From contig JAEEJK010000109.1 in NCBI GenBank assembly GCA_016281815.1, positions 1-64,000 on the forward strand: 64,000 bases of DNA. The letters are read 5' to 3'. The notes under the pieces were generated by a model. It saw nothing but the letters and a program-made list of their open reading frames with translations, was not told the origin of the DNA and did no database searches. How positions within the stretch are numbered: the first letter of the stretch is position 1; every line of letters starts with the position of its first letter. Positions 27,801-35,567 of this stretch are shown piece after piece. The translations under genes and the position numbers were made by a program. Origin of the DNA: Prevotella sp. (GTDB lineage Bacteria; Bacteroidota; Bacteroidia; Bacteroidales; Bacteroidaceae).

Positions 27801-28267
27801 AATTCAACGGTGGTGCCATCGGCCAATTTGGCGGAGACGGTGACTCCATTCTGAGCATCAGTTCCAAACCGCTGGATATATGCGCTCACCTTCGTCGGAG
27901 TGAATGTGAGGCCTGCGGCTGGTTTTACCTGCCACTCCACGGCTTGCGTGCTGCCCGACGGACGCAGTTTCACAAAAGTCACGCCAGGGATGGCGTCGTC
28001 GGCGGTGCGGGTGGCGGTGCCTGTCACCTCAAGGTCACCCAGATTGACGGCGGTCATGCTGAAACCATCGGCGGGGGTCACGGCATCGGCGGCACCGATG
28101 TCCGTGGTGTTGAAGTTCCAAACCACGCTCGCTGGCTCGTCATGATAGGAGACGCTGCTCGCCACATCAAGTGACGGCATGGAATGGGCAACGGCACTGC
28201 TGTTGATGGCGATTCCCATCAAGAGAGACAACAGTCTGGAAACACTTCTGAAATGTCTTGTAAACAT
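24866..28267 (-). CDS. Secreted multidomain pectinesterase
   Basis: 1133 aa. An N-terminal signal (~1-28) leads to a beta-sandwich region (~45-230), two cell-surface repeats of the form LTLNVSPEEGGTVSASPSA...FVNWTDAEG (~237-395), a further beta domain (~395-575), a Big_5 Ig-like domain (~579-680, PADGAANVSAIGKIVLSFDEKV) and a carbohydrate-esterase-8 pectinesterase (~685-1020). The last has YQDTW (~846), the catalytic Asp in RGRTDFLCGKGDA (~866) and LGRPWG (~926). The tail ends YIVNRRKMVVR. It should remove methyl groups from pectin outside the cell. The start at 28267 follows from the signal peptide; the frame stays open to 29191 but that part lies inside lplA on the other strand. Confidence 0.88.
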   Translation of the reverse strand: MFTRHFRSVSRLLSLLMGIAINSSAVAHSMPSLDVASSVSYHDEPASVVWNFNTTDIGAADAVTPADGFSMTAVNLGDLEVTGTATRTADDAIPGVTFVKLRPSGSTQAVEWQVKPAAGLTFTPTKVSAYIQRFGTDAQNGVTVSAKLADGTTVELGNYTAPRANHDKTKDKYGSSDNYTHQFVISLTADQQARLTSSEGFSLVATVGVGSSKEGGFSDVHIEGLLNGTQVDVSKYHLTLNVSPEEGGTVSASPSASAYEEGTEVTLTATKNFGYQFVNWTDAEGNVLSTASKFVVKMNSDKQMTANFRKVNTYALNLSVDGANPYMVQLSPAPTVVEGKKLYEEGSAVTLSAISYEGLVSFTNWGDGQTASDIVVNMTSDIDITARFAQVDIIAGWDFYVRGANGRPADFSSESNTASAFTLVSEADGSSTSWLDKSTEAANGYESMRGAAVNWREGAAEGDVGHYYWQTKINAEGFSDIQLQFQMLYNYNAYTTYQVEYSLDGTNWKGFGSITMSGAKNVASFSGSLPSEANNQKELSVRWVPDKTSAIDGTKSANDGNAIGMVFFTGSPQLIDDGTAPVLVSSIPADGAANVSAIGKIVLSFDEKVSVDETSAGELRADGGEVVSLLPAVSGKSVVYEYKGLEYSTAYTFTVPSGSVRDLAGNVVVAPIIIHFNTLVRPAVDKKLYDAVVSTTDELTAAIKAANSRSNKTVRYRIFVKNGTYTLPLSTTATIKSDDGHSYASPITTISASNISFIGESMKGTVITNAIPADATYEGTYGTTSVYDGISKSDVLQIQGSVSNTYFQDLTVKSGMPDARGRNIAVQDKGTRSVYKNTCLWGYQDTWTSNNDRGLYYFENGLVRGRTDFLCGKGDAYFNQVDIQMCMNTGGYIAVPSKSIKYGYVFKDCTIKGENSRLNGNYTLGRPWGQGTPIALWIDTKMEIIPSAAGWNEMSNGWPKRFAEYNSMTANGTAVDLSKRKTVFGDGHPNNPRLTAEEAAEASNMENMYGEWNPRLAAEQAPVPTHVMLSGTSLTWDNSNYALLWAIVKDGAVVDFTTTPSYTVDDASAQYAVRAANEMGGLGEAVQATVSDGIHSLDAPVSGDNAIYNLQGIRVSQPRQGVYIVNRRKMVVR

Positions 28268-28320
28268 AATGATTGCTGAATATAAACAGATTTGATTTGC
28301 TGTAGTAGGTGATTCGGATG

Positions 28321-28328
28321 CAAAATTA
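28321..28328 (-). promoter_or_regulatory. -7 promoter box (TAATTTTG) for the pectinesterase/CotH pair
   Basis: Exact TAnnTTTG on the minus strand, 53 bases before the pectinesterase start. The 300-base gap (28268-28567) also holds the lplA promoter and no gene. Confidence 0.6.
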
Positions 28329-28539
28329 CAAAATTCAACTGACATGGAAAATACAGACGGAACATTTTTCGAGTTTTCTGAAAATGAGCAAAATAAAAAC
28401 TGACACGAAAAGAGAGGCGTTTGGAGGAATTTGCTCACAAACAAGCCGTTTTGGAAACAATCTGAAACCTGCTTGAAAAATGTGGCTGAGGGCGACAAAA
28501 AAAATGATGGAAAACGATGGCGCGTCAATAAATAATTGC

Positions 28540-28547
28540 TAAATTTG
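28540..28547 (+). promoter_or_regulatory. -7 promoter box (TAAATTTG) for the lplA-gcv operon
   Basis: Exact TAnnTTTG, 20 bases before the lplA ATG. No other -7 box is obvious before gcvT, so it probably drives all six genes to lpd. Confidence 0.65.
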
Positions 28548-28567
28548 CAAAGCAGAAAAACGCTTCG

Positions 28568-29545
28568 ATGACCTACATTTCTTTGCCGAATGAATCTGAG
28601 CGCCGTCTCACCTTCTACCTTGCCATGGAAGAATATGTGGCAAGACACTTGGATTTGGATGATGCTTTCTTCCTCTGGCAGGTGGAACCAACGGTCATCT
28701 TCGGGCGCAACCAACTGATAGAGAATGAGGTCAACCTCGAATATTGCCGCGAGCATGGCATCGCCACCTACAGGCGCAAGAGCGGAGGGGGGTGTGTGTA
28801 TGCCGACAAAGGCAATGTGATGCTCTCCTATATCACTAAGGACGAACAGGTGAGCCTGACGTTCAACCGCTACATCAACCTGCTGGTGCTCGTGCTCTAC
28901 CGCATGGGCATCGAGGCGAAGGCCACAGGACGCAACGATGTGCTCATCGGCGGGCGCAAGGTGTCGGGAAACGCCTTTTACCACCTGCCAGGGAAAAGCA
29001 TCGTGCACGGCACGCTGCTCTATGATACCGACATACAGAACATGGAGGCAAGCATCACCCCCAGCCATGCCAAACTCGAGAGCAAGGGGGTGAGCAGCGT
29101 ACGCCAGCATATCACTCTTCTCAAGGACCACACCACCATGACACTCGAGGAGGTGAAGGCTCATATCCGCCAAACTCTCTGTGACAGACAACTGACGCTT
29201 AGCGAGACTGATATCAGGGGCATCGGGGATATAGAGCGGGGATACCTCTCTGAGTCATTCATCCTCGGCAACAACCCTCGTTACACCCTGAGCAGAAAAG
29301 GTCGCATCGAGGGTGTCGGCGACCTGGAGGTAAGACTGGAGGTGAGGGGTGGCATCATCCGTGAGGCCAACATCCTGGGTGACTTCCTGCTGGTGGGCGA
29401 CATCGAGGCGGGCATCCTCTCTCACCTGCGCGGCGTACGCCTCTCACCAGAGGCCATGACGGAGGCTCTGCCTCCCGACCTGAGCGACATCATCCTCCAT
29501 CTGCACACCTACCAACTGACAAAAATCATCTTCAACCAACTATAA
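28568..29545 (+). CDS. lplA: Lipoate--protein ligase A
   Basis: 325 aa. The lipoyl-transferase core contains YRRKSGGGCVYADKGNVMLSY (lipoyl-AMP site) and IGGRKVSGNAFYHLPGKSIVHGTLL with the conserved catalytic Lys. The C-terminal ~90 residues match the LplA accessory domain. It activates free lipoate with ATP and attaches it to the lysine of GcvH and other E2-type domains. It is first in an operon with all glycine-cleavage genes, 10 bases before gcvT, which points to GcvH as its immediate partner. Confidence 0.95.
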   Translation: MTYISLPNESERRLTFYLAMEEYVARHLDLDDAFFLWQVEPTVIFGRNQLIENEVNLEYCREHGIATYRRKSGGGCVYADKGNVMLSYITKDEQVSLTFNRYINLLVLVLYRMGIEAKATGRNDVLIGGRKVSGNAFYHLPGKSIVHGTLLYDTDIQNMEASITPSHAKLESKGVSSVRQHITLLKDHTTMTLEEVKAHIRQTLCDRQLTLSETDIRGIGDIERGYLSESFILGNNPRYTLSRKGRIEGVGDLEVRLEVRGGIIREANILGDFLLVGDIEAGILSHLRGVRLSPEAMTEALPPDLSDIILHLHTYQLTKIIFNQL

Positions 29546-29555
29546 ATCAAAAACG

Positions 29556-30647
29556 ATGGAAAACAAAAGAACCTGTCTCTACGACAAGCATGTGGCACTC
29601 GGTGCTCTCATTTCACCTTTCGGCGGTTTCGACATGCCCATACAGTACACCTCCATCATCGATGAGCACAATGCCGTGCGGGAGCACTGCGGCGTCTTCG
29701 ATGTCTCGCACATGGGAGAGGTGCGCATCAAGGGGCGTGACGCTGAGCGCTATGTGAACCACATCTTCACCAACGACATCACAGGTGCGCCCGATGGCAA
29801 GATCTTCTACGGAATGATGTGCTATGAGAATGGCGGCACCGTGGACGACATGCTCGTCTACCGCATGGGGGAGAACGATTTCTTCCTCGTCATCAACGCT
29901 GCCAACATCGAAAAGGACGTGGCATGGATGCAGGCACACCTTGACGGCTATGACCTGACATTCGACCACTGCTCCGACTACTACGGACAAATAGCCGTGC
30001 AGGGACCCGAAGCAGAGGCGGTGATGGAAGAGGTGCTCGGCATCGCCTGCAGCGAACTAACCTTCTACACCGTAAAGACCATCGAAACTGATGGCGAGAC
30101 CGTCATCGTCAGCCGCACAGGATACACCGGCGAGGACGGATTTGAGGTATATGGCTCACACGACTTCATACGCCGGCAGTGGGATCTGCTCATCGAGAGC
30201 GGACGATGCAAGCCATGCGGACTGGGATGCCGAGACACCCTGCGCTTCGAAGTGGGACTGCCGCTGTATGGCGACGAACTGTCCGAGGACATCTCACCAG
30301 TGATGGCTGGCCTCAGCATGTTCTGCAAACTCGACAAACCTGAGTTCATCGGACGGGAGGCTCTGCTGCGACAGAAAACGGAAGGCGTCGACCGCCGCCT
30401 GGTGGGCATCGAACTGCAAGACCGCGCCATCCCCAGACACGGATACGCCGTACTGAGCGACGGTGTCAATGTGGGCGAGGTGACCACGGGATACAACTCC
30501 ATCTCCACGGGCAAAAGCGTGTGCATGGCGCTCGTTGACTCAGCACATGCCAAACTCGGCACGCCACTGGAAATACAGATCCGCAAAAAAACCTTCCCAG
30601 GCACCGTGGTGAAAAAGCGTTTCTATGACAAGCATTATAAGAAGTAG
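29556..30647 (+). CDS. gcvT: Glycine cleavage system T protein (aminomethyltransferase)
   Basis: 363 aa, the usual length. MENKRTCLYDKHVALGALISPFGGFDMPIQY, DVSHMGEVRIKG, VQGPEAEAVMEEV and RTGYTGEDGFEVY are standard GcvT blocks. It moves the one-carbon unit from aminomethyl-lipoyl-GcvH to tetrahydrofolate, releasing ammonia. The last two Lys codons and the TAG stop are part of an AAGTAGTTAA-type repeat that continues into the gap. Confidence 0.97.
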   Translation: MENKRTCLYDKHVALGALISPFGGFDMPIQYTSIIDEHNAVREHCGVFDVSHMGEVRIKGRDAERYVNHIFTNDITGAPDGKIFYGMMCYENGGTVDDMLVYRMGENDFFLVINAANIEKDVAWMQAHLDGYDLTFDHCSDYYGQIAVQGPEAEAVMEEVLGIACSELTFYTVKTIETDGETVIVSRTGYTGEDGFEVYGSHDFIRRQWDLLIESGRCKPCGLGCRDTLRFEVGLPLYGDELSEDISPVMAGLSMFCKLDKPEFIGREALLRQKTEGVDRRLVGIELQDRAIPRHGYAVLSDGVNVGEVTTGYNSISTGKSVCMALVDSAHAKLGTPLEIQIRKKTFPGTVVKKRFYDKHYKK

Positions 30648-30773
30648 TTAAAGTAGTTAAAGAAGTTAAGTAGTTAAGCCAAATGACTTGTTTGAGCAAG
30701 AGTAATGTCTAAACTCCTAGACTCCTAAACTCCTAAACTCCCAACCCCCTAAACTCCCAAACTCCTAAACTCC
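30642..30773. repeat. Two short tandem arrays between gcvT and gcvH
   Basis: From 30642 to ~30676, 8- to 9-base units of GTAGTTAAA/GAAGTTAA begin inside the last codons of gcvT. From ~30708 to 30773, octamers CTCCTAAA, CTCCTAGA and CTCCCAAC repeat. They fill most of the 163-base gap in the middle of the glycine-cleavage operon. The palindrome module is absent here. Confidence 0.9.
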
Positions 30774-30810
30774 ATAAAAACAACAAACAACCAATAAATA
30801 TACAATCATT

Positions 30811-31194
30811 ATGGCAAAAGTTATCGAAGGTCTCTATTATTCTGAGACACATGAGTATGTTCGCGTAGAAGACAACTATGGTTACATCGGCATCACCGAC
30901 TATGCACAGAATGCCCTTGGCAATGTGGTATATGTCGATATGCCCGAAGAGGATGACGAGGTGACTGCAGGCGAAGAATTCGGAGCCGTGGAAAGCGTGA
31001 AGGCTGCCAGCGACCTCATCTCTCCGGTGAGCGGCACCGTGGTCGAGGTGAACGGGAAACTCGAGGACGAACCGGAACTCATCAACACCGACGCGTTTGA
31101 GAACTGGATCATCAAGGTAGAACTCAGCGACAAGGTGGAACTTGACGAACTGATGGACGCTGCTGCATACGAGAAATTCTGTGAAGCCCAATAA
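30811..31194 (+). CDS. gcvH: Glycine cleavage system H protein
   Basis: 127 aa. The lipoyl domain fold has the lipoylated Lys64 in GAVESVKAASDLISPVSG and the N-terminal ETHEYVRVEDNYGYIGITDYAQ. It carries the aminomethyl group between the P, T and L proteins in the cytoplasm and is the substrate of LplA encoded four genes away. Confidence 0.98.
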   Translation: MAKVIEGLYYSETHEYVRVEDNYGYIGITDYAQNALGNVVYVDMPEEDDEVTAGEEFGAVESVKAASDLISPVSGTVVEVNGKLEDEPELINTDAFENWIIKVELSDKVELDELMDAAAYEKFCEAQ

Positions 31195-31213
31195 CCTACC
31201 CAACTGACCATCC

Positions 31214-32533
31214 ATGACCTACAAATATTTTCCACACACACCGGAGGACATCGACAAAATGCTCCAAAAGGTGGGTGCACAGTCGCTTGACGCTCTCTTT
31301 GAGGAGGTGCCCGATACCATACGGTTCAAGGGTGAGTACGACCTGCCACCTGCCATGAGCGAGACAGAGGTGCGCCAGACTTTCGAACGTCTGTGCGAGC
31401 GCAACTGCCGCATGACTGTCTTCGCAGGAGCAGGTGTCTACGACCATTACGTGCCGTCGGTGGTGCCCAGCATCGTTGCACGCTCTGAATTTCTCACAAG
31501 TTATACTCCCTACCAGGCTGAGATATCACAAGGCACGCTCCATTACATCTTCGAATGGCAGAGCATGATGTCGGAACTCACCGGACTGCCTGTATCCAAT
31601 GCCTCGCTCTATGACGGAAGCACAGCCACTGCTGAGGCCATGCTCATGGCGAATGCCTCTGCCAAGAAAGCCAACCGCGTGCTCGTCTCTGGCGCCATCG
31701 ACCCCAAAGTGCTCGCAGTAGTGCGCACATACGCCCATTTCCATGGTGTGGAGATCGCTACCATCGCTACCCGAGACGGTGCCACCGACAAGGATGACAT
31801 GCTGCGGCAACTGGCTGAGGGCGGTGTTGCTGGCGTGGTGCTTCAACAGCCCAACTACTTTGGCATCATCGAGGATTTTTCTGGTTTTGCCGATGCCATC
31901 CACAACGAGAAGGCACTGATGATCATCAACACGCCCGCTCTCGACCTCGCCTTGCTCCGCACACCCGGTGAATGGGGGGCCGATATCGCAGTGGGCGACG
32001 GTCAGTCATTGGGCATCCCCATGTCGTTCGGAGGTCCCTATGTGGGCTACATGTGCTGCACAGAGAAACTGATGCGAAAGATGCCGGGACGCATCGTAGG
32101 CATGACACAGGACAACCGCGGACAGCGCGTCTTCGTCCTCACCCTGCAGGCCCGCGAACAGCATATACGCCGGCAGAAAGCCACCTCCAATATCTGCTCC
32201 AACCAAAGTCTGATGGCGCTGTGGGCCACCATCTACCTCTCCGTCATGGGCAAGGAAGGGGCACGTGAGGCCATACAGCGGTCGTGCGACGGTGCCCATT
32301 ACCTCGCCGCAAGGCTGGTGGAGACAGGGCATTTCCGCCTCACCTATGGAGGGGAATTCCTCAATGAGTTCTGCGTCGATTACGACGGTGATGCCGACGA
32401 ACTCCTGGCACGCCTCGCCTCAAAGGGCATCCTCGGCGGTGTCAAGGTGGGTGAGCACACCATCATGATGGCAGTCACCGAAATGCGCACACAACAAGAA
32501 ATGGACCAACTCGTCCAATTGGTTACCCCATAA
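31214..32533 (+). CDS. gcvPA: Glycine dehydrogenase (decarboxylating) subunit 1
   Basis: 439 aa. Typical P-protein N-terminal half: MTYKYFPHTPEDIDKML, FAGAGVYDHYVPSVV, YTPYQAEISQGTLHYIFEWQSMMSELTG and NYFGIIEDF. It pairs with subunit 2 to form the PLP-dependent decarboxylase; the PLP lysine is on the other subunit. The split form (rather than one ~950-aa GcvP) is seen here directly as two adjacent genes with a 12-base gap. Confidence 0.97.
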   Translation: MTYKYFPHTPEDIDKMLQKVGAQSLDALFEEVPDTIRFKGEYDLPPAMSETEVRQTFERLCERNCRMTVFAGAGVYDHYVPSVVPSIVARSEFLTSYTPYQAEISQGTLHYIFEWQSMMSELTGLPVSNASLYDGSTATAEAMLMANASAKKANRVLVSGAIDPKVLAVVRTYAHFHGVEIATIATRDGATDKDDMLRQLAEGGVAGVVLQQPNYFGIIEDFSGFADAIHNEKALMIINTPALDLALLRTPGEWGADIAVGDGQSLGIPMSFGGPYVGYMCCTEKLMRKMPGRIVGMTQDNRGQRVFVLTLQAREQHIRRQKATSNICSNQSLMALWATIYLSVMGKEGAREAIQRSCDGAHYLAARLVETGHFRLTYGGEFLNEFCVDYDGDADELLARLASKGILGGVKVGEHTIMMAVTEMRTQQEMDQLVQLVTP

Positions 32534-32545
32534 AAGAAAACGATC

Positions 32546-34000
32546 ATGAACAACCAATTATACGGCAACCTGATTTTCGAACTGTCGCACAAAGGCCGCA
32601 GAGGCTATTCGCTCCCTGACACGGGCATTGCTCCCCATCAACTTCCACAGACCCTGTGCCGTGAAAGCGATGCCCAACTGCCGGAGTGTGACGAACTCAC
32701 TGTGGTGAGACACTACACCAACTTGAGTGCCAACAACTTCGGGGTAAACAACGGGTTCTACCCCCTGGGCAGTTGCACCATGAAATACAACCCCGTGGTC
32801 AACGAGGAGATGGCGGCAAGGCCTGAGTTCACCAACCTCCACCCCATGCAACCGGCTGAGACATGCCAAGGTGCGCTGGAGGTGTACTACAACCTGCAGA
32901 AGTCGCTCGCTGCCCTCACCGGACTGAGCGAGTTCACACTGAACCCGTTTGCCGGTGCCCACGGCGAACTGACAGGACTGATGATCATCCGCGCATACCA
33001 CCAAAGCAGAAATGATGACAAGCGTGTGAAAGTCATCGTGCCCGACACCGCCCATGGCACCAACCCGGCTTCTGCCGCTGTCTGCGGACTGGAGGTGGTG
33101 GAGGTGAAGAGCCGCGCCGACGGCAGTGTCGATGTGGAAGACCTCCGCACACTTCTCGACGATGGTGTGGCAGCCATGATGATGACCAATCCCAACACGC
33201 TCGGCATGTTTGAGCGCGACATCCCCGAAATCGCGCGCCTCGTGCATGAGTGCGGAGGTCTGATGTATTATGACGGTGCCAACCTCAACCCGATGCTGGG
33301 TGTCTGCCGTCCGGGCGACATGGGGTTTGATGTCATGCACATCAACCTGCACAAGACTTTCTCCACCCCTCATGGCGGAGGCGGTCCTGGCAGTGGTCCC
33401 GTGGGCGTGAGAGCCGGACTGGAGGCCTTCCTTCCCGCTCCCCGCGTGGTGCGCGACAATGGCACATTCCGCATCGAAAACGATGGTGATGCCATCCACA
33501 TCGGTGCCTTCCTGGGCAACTTCGGTGTCATCATCCGTGCCTACACATACATTCTGTCCTTGGGACGGGAGCATGTGCGCATGGTGGGACCTCTCGCCAC
33601 CCTCAATGCCAACTATATCAAGGAATCTCTCAGGGATGTCTACAAACTGCCCATCGATGGATGGTGCAAACATGAGTTCGTGTTCGACGGCCTTGCCGAC
33701 AAGTCTACTGGCGTGACGACCATGGATGTCGCCAAGCGATTGCTCGACTATGGCTACCATGCACCGACCATCTATTTCCCGCTGCTCTTCCATGAGTCAC
33801 TGATGATCGAACCTACCGAGAGCGAGAGCATCGACACCATCGACGGTTTCATAGAGGTGATGCGCCGCATTGCCGAAGAAGCGGCCACCGACCCCGAACT
33901 GGTGAAGACGGCTCCCCACTCCACTCCCATCGGTCGCGTGGACGACGTGCTGGCTGCCAAGCATCCCGTGCTGACTTTCAACCAAATGAAGAATACATAG
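32546..34000 (+). CDS. gcvPB: Glycine dehydrogenase (decarboxylating) subunit 2
   Basis: 484 aa. It contains GFYPLGSCTMKYNP, VPDTAHGTNPASA, MMTNPNTLGMFE and the PLP-binding Lys270 in HINLHKTFSTPHGGGGPG. With subunit 1 it decarboxylates glycine and loads the aminomethyl group on GcvH. A repeat-filled gap of 190 bases separates it from lpd. Confidence 0.98.
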   Translation: MNNQLYGNLIFELSHKGRRGYSLPDTGIAPHQLPQTLCRESDAQLPECDELTVVRHYTNLSANNFGVNNGFYPLGSCTMKYNPVVNEEMAARPEFTNLHPMQPAETCQGALEVYYNLQKSLAALTGLSEFTLNPFAGAHGELTGLMIIRAYHQSRNDDKRVKVIVPDTAHGTNPASAAVCGLEVVEVKSRADGSVDVEDLRTLLDDGVAAMMMTNPNTLGMFERDIPEIARLVHECGGLMYYDGANLNPMLGVCRPGDMGFDVMHINLHKTFSTPHGGGGPGSGPVGVRAGLEAFLPAPRVVRDNGTFRIENDGDAIHIGAFLGNFGVIIRAYTYILSLGREHVRMVGPLATLNANYIKESLRDVYKLPIDGWCKHEFVFDGLADKSTGVTTMDVAKRLLDYGYHAPTIYFPLLFHESLMIEPTESESIDTIDGFIEVMRRIAEEAATDPELVKTAPHSTPIGRVDDVLAAKHPVLTFNQMKNT

Positions 34001-34022
34001 ACAGAGTGTATCACACCTGCGC

Positions 34023-34170
34023 GTCTGGGGTGTAGGGACGCGATGCATCGCGTCCGCCCCAGACTCACACCACCATTTTTGCAGTGGTAATCATAATTCT
34101 TAATCCTTGATACTTCATTCTTCATTGAACAAGACAAGCAGTGGTAATCATAATTCTTAATCCTTAATCC
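34023..34170. repeat. Palindrome with extended arms plus 28-base direct repeat between gcvPB and lpd
   Basis: GTCTGGGG at 34023-34030 and CCCCAGAC at 34057-34064 flank the palindrome GGACGCGATGCATCGCGTCC (34036-34055), making a long interrupted hairpin. A 28-base sequence starting GCAGTGGTAATCATAATTCT occurs at 34081-34108 and again, identical, at 34138-34165, followed by TTAATCC units. These are the same modules seen in the fucose locus. Confidence 0.9.
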
Positions 34171-34190
34171 TTAATTCATAATCCCAGAAA

Positions 34191-35516
34191 ATGACATCTG
34201 ACCTTATCATAATAGGAAGTGGTCCCGGTGGTTACCGGGCTGCAGAATATGCCGCTGCAGGCGGTCTTCAAGTGACCATCATTGAGGAGGCACAGGCTGG
34301 CGGTACTTGCCTCAACTGCGGTTGCATTCCCACCAAGACGCTCTGCCGCCATGCTGAGGTCATTGAGACGTTGCGGAATGCCGAGGATTTCGGACTGGAA
34401 GGCCTCACCTACTCCGTGGATTTCGCACGGATGATGGAGCGCAAGCAAAAGGTGGTGGAGACACTCCGTCAAGGGGTTGAGGGTTTGTTGTCGAAACCCG
34501 GCATCACCCTCGTCAGAGGAACGGCGCATTTCACCGGCCAGAAGACCGTGGCAGTGGGCGATGAGGAATATACCGCACCCAACATCATCATCGCCACAGG
34601 CTCAAAGGCCAAGATGCTACCCATCCCCGGAATCGATGACAGCAGGGTGGTCACATCGACCGAACTGCTCGACATCACCACCCTGCCCCAGAGACTGTGC
34701 ATCGTGGGGGCGGGTGTCATCGGGATGGAGTTTGCTTCCATCTTCAGCAGTCTGGGCTGTGAGGTGACAGTGGTGGAATTCCTGAAAGAATGTCTCCCTG
34801 CTCTCGACAGCGACATCGCCAAACGGTTGCGCCAGACCATTTCCAAAAGGGGTGTGACCTTCCTCATGCAGTCGGCGGTGAAGGAAATCAATGCCGAAGG
34901 TGTGGTGTATGAGCGCAAGGGAAAGCCTGGTGTGGTGCCAGCCGACCTCATCCTGATGGCCACAGGCCGTGCCGCCCGCATCGATGGACTCGACTTGGAG
35001 AATGCAGGCGTGAAAACAGAGCGGGGGTGCATCGTGACCGACGAGGAATTCCGTACCACCGCTGAAGGTGTCTATGCCATCGGCGATGTCAACGGACGGA
35101 TGATGCTCGCCCATGCTGCCACATTCCAGGGACTGCATGTGGTGAACCATATCCTCGGCCGTGTGGACCATATCCGTACCGACATCATCCCCGCTGCTAT
35201 CTTCACCCATCCTGAGGCAGCAAGCGTAGGCATGACAGAAGATGCCTGCAAAGAGGCGGGCATGGCGTACGAGTGCCACAAGGGGTATTACCGTGCCAAC
35301 GGCAAGGCGCTGGCGATGGACGAGACAGAAGGACTGGTCAAAGTGCTGACCGACAGTTCGCGCCATATCATCGGATGCCATATCTATGGTGCCCATGCTG
35401 CCGACATGGTGCAGGAGGTGTGCTCACTGATGAATGTCGGCGCCACCATCGACCAGATGGCCGACATCGTCAGGATACACCCCACACTCAATGAGATTTT
35501 GGATATGACGCATTAA
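34191..35516 (+). CDS. lpd: Dihydrolipoyl dehydrogenase
   Basis: 441 aa. IIIGSGPGGYRAAEYAAAGG binds FAD; the redox disulfide is C40/C45 in GGTCLNCGCIPTK; a second dinucleotide fold is at IVGAGVIGMEFASIF; the C-terminal RIHPTLNEIL carries the active-site His. It is the L protein that reoxidises lipoyl-GcvH with NAD+. It lies at the end of the gcv operon behind a repeat-filled gap and converges on the hydrolase gene. Confidence 0.95.
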   Translation: MTSDLIIIGSGPGGYRAAEYAAAGGLQVTIIEEAQAGGTCLNCGCIPTKTLCRHAEVIETLRNAEDFGLEGLTYSVDFARMMERKQKVVETLRQGVEGLLSKPGITLVRGTAHFTGQKTVAVGDEEYTAPNIIIATGSKAKMLPIPGIDDSRVVTSTELLDITTLPQRLCIVGAGVIGMEFASIFSSLGCEVTVVEFLKECLPALDSDIAKRLRQTISKRGVTFLMQSAVKEINAEGVVYERKGKPGVVPADLILMATGRAARIDGLDLENAGVKTERGCIVTDEEFRTTAEGVYAIGDVNGRMMLAHAATFQGLHVVNHILGRVDHIRTDIIPAAIFTHPEAASVGMTEDACKEAGMAYECHKGYYRANGKALAMDETEGLVKVLTDSSRHIIGCHIYGAHAADMVQEVCSLMNVGATIDQMADIVRIHPTLNEILDMTH

Positions 35517-35567
35517 CCCCTGTCGGATTTGGGTTAAAACGGTGTAACCATATGACAACACAGTTGG

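Noticed and set aside
28268..29191. N-terminal extension of the pectinesterase frame by about 300 residues
   Set aside because: It lies entirely opposite lplA and the promoter gap; a good signal peptide and a -7 box support the start at 28267.
32558..33793. Minus-strand frame of 411 codons
   Set aside because: It is opposite gcvPB, a clear enzyme gene, and its His/Val-rich translation is typical of antisense frames.
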